NCBI GenBank assembly: GCA_025642065.1
Contig: JAODUP010000040.1
Coordinates: 1,996,501 to 2,060,500 of the forward strand
From: Paralvinella palmiformis
Lineage: Eukaryota; Annelida; Polychaeta; Terebellida; Alvinellidae
Reading direction: 5' to 3'
Length of the DNA: 64,000 bases
Shown: one piece after another, positions 10,183 through 64,000 of the stretch
How the letters are laid out: each line of letters begins with the position of its first letter
How positions within the stretch are numbered: position 1 is the first letter of the stretch
Notes under the pieces: generated by a model
Seen by the model: only the letters and a program-made list of their open reading frames with translations
Databases searched by the model: none
What the model was told of the DNA's origin: nothing
Made by a program: the position numbers and the translations under genes

Positions 10183-11780
10183 TCACCACAGTAATATTGT
10201 TATTATATTATCATAAAGTTTATAGAGCTTATTTATATATTGGGATATAGCATTTTTATACCACACCCTATATAATTTAATGGAGCAAACATTCCAACCA
10301 TCAATTTATTTTATTTTAGGTCTTCTCATATGATTTATTCAGTAAATAGAACGTTAAAATCTTGAAATATGTCTACTTTAAATTCTCCTATTGTATGGTC
10401 TCAGGTTATAGTTGAATCATAAATATTTATCAATGTATATCAATGTTGTGATTACTAAGGTATTGTGTAGTCAACATTTCTTGACTATACACCTTAATTA
10501 ATGTTATTTTATATTTTAAAGTAGCTCTTTTATAATTGTTTTCAAATGTTTTTATAGAAACATAACACATTTCACTAGCAATTTGACAAGATAAAGCAAT
10601 TTCAAAGTATGATGCAGATCATTTGTTTAAATTGCAGAGCTTGTAAAATTTATTGAATAAATTAAGGCCCAAATGATTTAAATAGTATGTGTAATCCATT
10701 TATAGTAGAGTGAATCATTTATCTTTTTCATTACAAATTACTCTTAGCATGTGCATGTTAAACATGTATACATGTTTGTACACACACACACATAATACAA
10801 AACAAGGACAAGGCTAACATATTTATTCTCTTCCCACACTAGTGTGATGTAGAATCAAGATTGTAAATTACATTTTGTTGTGAGTGGTTGATTGATTAAG
10901 TGAATAAGTCATCCTTGAAACTTTTAACTAAGAGTTGGCTAATAAGTAGATAAAACATCCCACAGGAAGAGGTGAAACTGGAATTCAAATATTGACCTAA
11001 ATGTGTACAGTCCAATACACTATTAGCTGTACCATAGGAGTGACCCAAATGATATATTGGAGAATTGGCTGAATTCAGCACCATAAAGGTTTTTAAACTC
11101 TTAACACTCCAACCCCATCTGCTGATAAGTGTACAATTATTGAAAGTTGAACATGATACATGATATGTTTATGATAACAATAAAACATTAGATACACCAA
11201 ATATTTATTGTTTGTAAAAATGGTTTCATGTACATGTCTTTTTACTTTATTCATCAAAACAGAAATAACTGGTTGGAAGTGGGATTTGAAGGCAGTAATT
11301 AAGCCTTTCAGAGCATTTGTTTGTGAATTTGTTTTTATAACTCAACAGCAAATTTCTGCCAGATCTAGTAAAACAATAACCTGGTAGTCACTGAAATCAG
11401 AGGTTTCATTTAGTTGTTTTTTTAAATTAATGAATGATCATTAGTTTTTGGATAAGTAAAGTAAAACAATATCTCTAATCAGACCTGTCAAGTCGCCTGC
11501 CTGTTGTAACTTGAATAATAAAGTTAATTCTTAGTCAGCTTTTGTTTATCATCAGAATATTGAGATGGTCCCTCTAAACAGGTGGCTGCTGACTGAGATT
11601 TTATGCAATTAATTAATAATTGGTGGAAACTACTAGTATTTTAATGTGATACAATCACATATATAATTAGTAATAAATAATAGAATCGCAGATAATTGTT
11701 TGTAAATACACACCCACACGTGTCTGTGTGACAACATACATAAGTACATTTGTACTGGTAGGCAAAGGATAATAACACTA

Positions 11781-11815
<35 letters not shown>

Positions 11816-12260
11816 GCAACAGACAAGCACAGAAATATATACTGGCAAACAAAAGATAAACGCATGCACATACACACATTACAAACAATTATTTTAATAA
11901 ATAAACTAAATATAACACCTTCACTGGGATACTTTAATGTACAAAATGCAGTTATCACAAAATCTTAAAAATTTGGTGTATACTAAGTAACAGTTCCTAA
12001 ACCTAAACTTGGCCACATCCACTGTTAACAAAGGAAGCCCTGATACATAGAGTACGTATAAACAAGTTATGAAAATTAACTCTTAGCTATTTTAATCATA
12101 CAATATTCTGAAATTGGAAACGTGTCTAATAGTAATAATATACAATATTTTGTATTGCCCACTAGATAGCGTAAATTAATCTTAGGTGCTTATAATATAT
12201 TTTATATGTACATGATACAATAAAATAATATTCCTTTGTAAATTATAATGGCTAAGATGA
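10183..12260. other. Intergenic region between convergent genes
   Basis: AT-rich sequence between the presumed 3' end of the plus-strand gene and the last otoferlin exon. It contains a degenerate SINE-like stretch with a GAATTCAAA B-box relic near 10880-11050 and a (TA)n tract at 11790-11815. I see no protein or RNA gene. An ATTAAA on the minus strand (12091-12096) could serve as polyadenylation signal for the 12261 exon. Confidence 0.5.
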
Positions 12261-62345
<50,085 letters not shown>

Positions 62346-64000
62346 GTTATTATTATCCCAGTATAATCCAATGTAAATCACCGATCCTTGGCCATGTTCC
62401 ACCACGTACAATGTGCCCAATCACATTTATTTACATGCATTTAGTAGCGACATTCTCGCGCTTTTATCAGGAGGTAGGTGGTATTCACGGGCCTCTCACA
62501 ACAAACTAACCCGCATAGCACGACCCATACCCCTATATGAGCTACGTAGCTGCTAAACAACACACACGCGCGCACACGCGCGCACACGCACAGAGGGTCC
62601 TAGGCTCAGACACGGGCTGGGTAGAGTCAGTGAAGCAACAAGTGTTTAGCTGGTGTAAGCTTCTGACAATGTCACTGGACCCCCGTATTACATACTATAG
62701 AATGCCACATTCTGGCCATTGTCCCCTCGGAGTTCTAGCAAAGCAGTTAATTCCTGGCTATTGTTGTTATTGCTGCTGCGGCGGCAGTGTCGCCATCTAT
62801 ATCGTTGTGCCGAACAATAATACGTCGGCATTTAGAAGAAACATCATTGACCTAAATACAGCTGTTTCTGGTGACCCTAAATCAGGTTAAAATATCACCG
62901 ATGACGGGCTAAAGATTTTATCGTTCTGCTGAACAATTTTAATAAACATACTTAGATACAGGACGTGGTTTCGGGGAGCGGGGAGCAACAGCGGTTGACA
63001 TTTAGATACGATGATTGCAATCAAATCAAACACACAGACAAACGACGTATACAAACAATATTGATTCGATGATATGCGACCGGTCAAAATAAATTGTTCG
63101 TTATAGGAACTGCCTTGAAGGACTGTTTAATTGCTGGTTTGGCTGTGGACTGTTACAAATGGAGTCTGGATGGGCCGATTTCCAAGAGATTAATCAGTAA
63201 TGTTGGATTATTTTCTGTAAAATAGGCATGTCCTGTGGCGGGTTGTGTGAATCCGCTGCTGTCATTTTCCGTGATATATTAGTTAGAGGAGTATTTAACT
63301 GATTACAGGTGGATCAGTTGTTTACATATTCTGATATACCTCTACCGTGTAGATGTGTGGGTGTAGTCAAATAGAGAAGAATAAATAAACACCGTCAACT
63401 TGGACCTTCATCCTGTCGTCATTGTATGATATATGACGTATATGAAGAGGAATTACAAACCTCTTTAGATAGTGACAACAATAAAATAAACTTATGTACA
63501 ACGAGTGTTTCTCTCTCTCTCTCTCTCTCTCTCTCGTGTGTGTGTGTGTGTATGTGTGTGTATATGTGCGTGTGCGCGCGCGCACACCACTCACTCATGC
63601 ACTCGCTCATTCACCATCTCACTCACTTAATCAGTCACTCATTCAGCCATGATCCCTATCTGTTTATCTATATGAATGTTCGTCTGTTTGTCTGGCTATA
63701 TCAATCTATCTAACCACCTATCTATCTATCAATCTAACAATATATATATATATATATATTGATAAATATTACTGAGAGTGACGAAGACTGTTATACTGAA
63801 CTCACTGGACAATTAACTAAATATCACACTCCACAAAACTAAGATGGACTTTCATCTTTGTGCTTCATAAAAGATATCCTGATAACAGAAACTTATCTCT
63901 ATAAGCAAGTCGTGGGCGTGTCTGAGCTATAATCTCTTTAGCTAGGATGAGTTGATTGTTTTAGATATGAATGTTGTGTTTACGTCAGAAAGGTGGATCC
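62346..64000 (-). promoter_or_regulatory. OTOF: Upstream flank of otoferlin, presumptive 5' UTR and promoter
   Basis: No protein gene seen. Contains CGCG-rich alternations (62564-62590), a CT/GT compound microsatellite (63511-63590) and CTCA-rich sequence (63588-63640). No TATA box or initiator can be assigned with confidence; the first exon may also be preceded by non-coding exons. Confidence 0.35.

Noticed and set aside
62346..62420. In-frame upstream ATG extending otoferlin by 25 residues
   Set aside because: The extension GTLYVVEHGQGSVIYIGLYW has no family counterpart, whereas MALVLNLK aligns with the known otoferlin start and has a better start context.
62537..62890. 117-residue open frame upstream of otoferlin
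   Set aside because: Low-complexity start from a CACACGCGCG tract, no domain, and no supporting splice sites.

Overview
This is a eukaryotic, intron-rich, AT-rich nuclear window. It is packed with (TA)n and (TG)n microsatellites, tRNA-derived SINEs and small DNA transposons. The clearest gene is a complete otoferlin-type ferlin whose protein aligns along its whole length with animal otoferlins. The repeat style and gene structure suggest an invertebrate, probably a lophotrochozoan such as a mollusc. That is inference; the species cannot be fixed from the sequence.

Layout. (1) Plus strand, 152 to 6221 and perhaps 10182: the 3' part of a gene that begins left of the window. It encodes an Arg/Ser-rich segment, a Lys-rich coiled-coil-like segment and then three or four tudor-like (DUF4537-type) repeats. 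One exon junction, near 4976-4998, does not keep the frame at its best-looking splice site. Its first intron holds a decayed non-LTR reverse transcriptase. (2) 6.6-10.0 kb: a nest of mobile elements. A hAT-like MITE flanked by an exact 8-bp duplication is split by about 3 kb of further insertions. (3) 10.2-12.3 kb: the gap between the two convergent genes. (4) Minus strand, 62345 down to 12261: the otoferlin-like gene. I resolved 44 constitutive coding exons plus three interchangeable last exons. Every junction keeps phase, and the joined CDS is 6438 bases (2145 codons plus stop) whichever last exon is used. Order: C2A, C2B, FerI, C2C, coiled-coil/FerB, C2D, C2de, a long charged linker with a poly-lysine run, C2E, C2F, transmembrane anchor. 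(5) 62.4-64.0 kb: upstream flank of otoferlin with no recognised gene.

Most interesting observation. The last otoferlin exon is present in three tandem copies (12261-12441, 13171-13351, 14481-14661). All are exactly 181 bp, all have the same acceptor phase, and each encodes NRPDT[SA]FLWFMNP, its own membrane helix, a PG-x-TV-x-K-x-F tail and its own stop. The gene can therefore apparently choose among three membrane anchors on a fixed C2-domain body. Vertebrate OTOF is known to use alternative C-terminal exons; a three-way cassette is the point to follow up.

The introns hold several repeat families. One is an approximately 1.05-kb element in two inverted copies (25.7-27.7 kb and 52.1-53.1 kb) with CRE-like sites facing inward and short THAP-like and FEPL-type coding fragments. 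Others include a 453-bp MITE with about 68-bp inverted ends, a 980-bp inverted-end element, at least five SINE-like families, and a nearly identical local rearrangement in intron 27.
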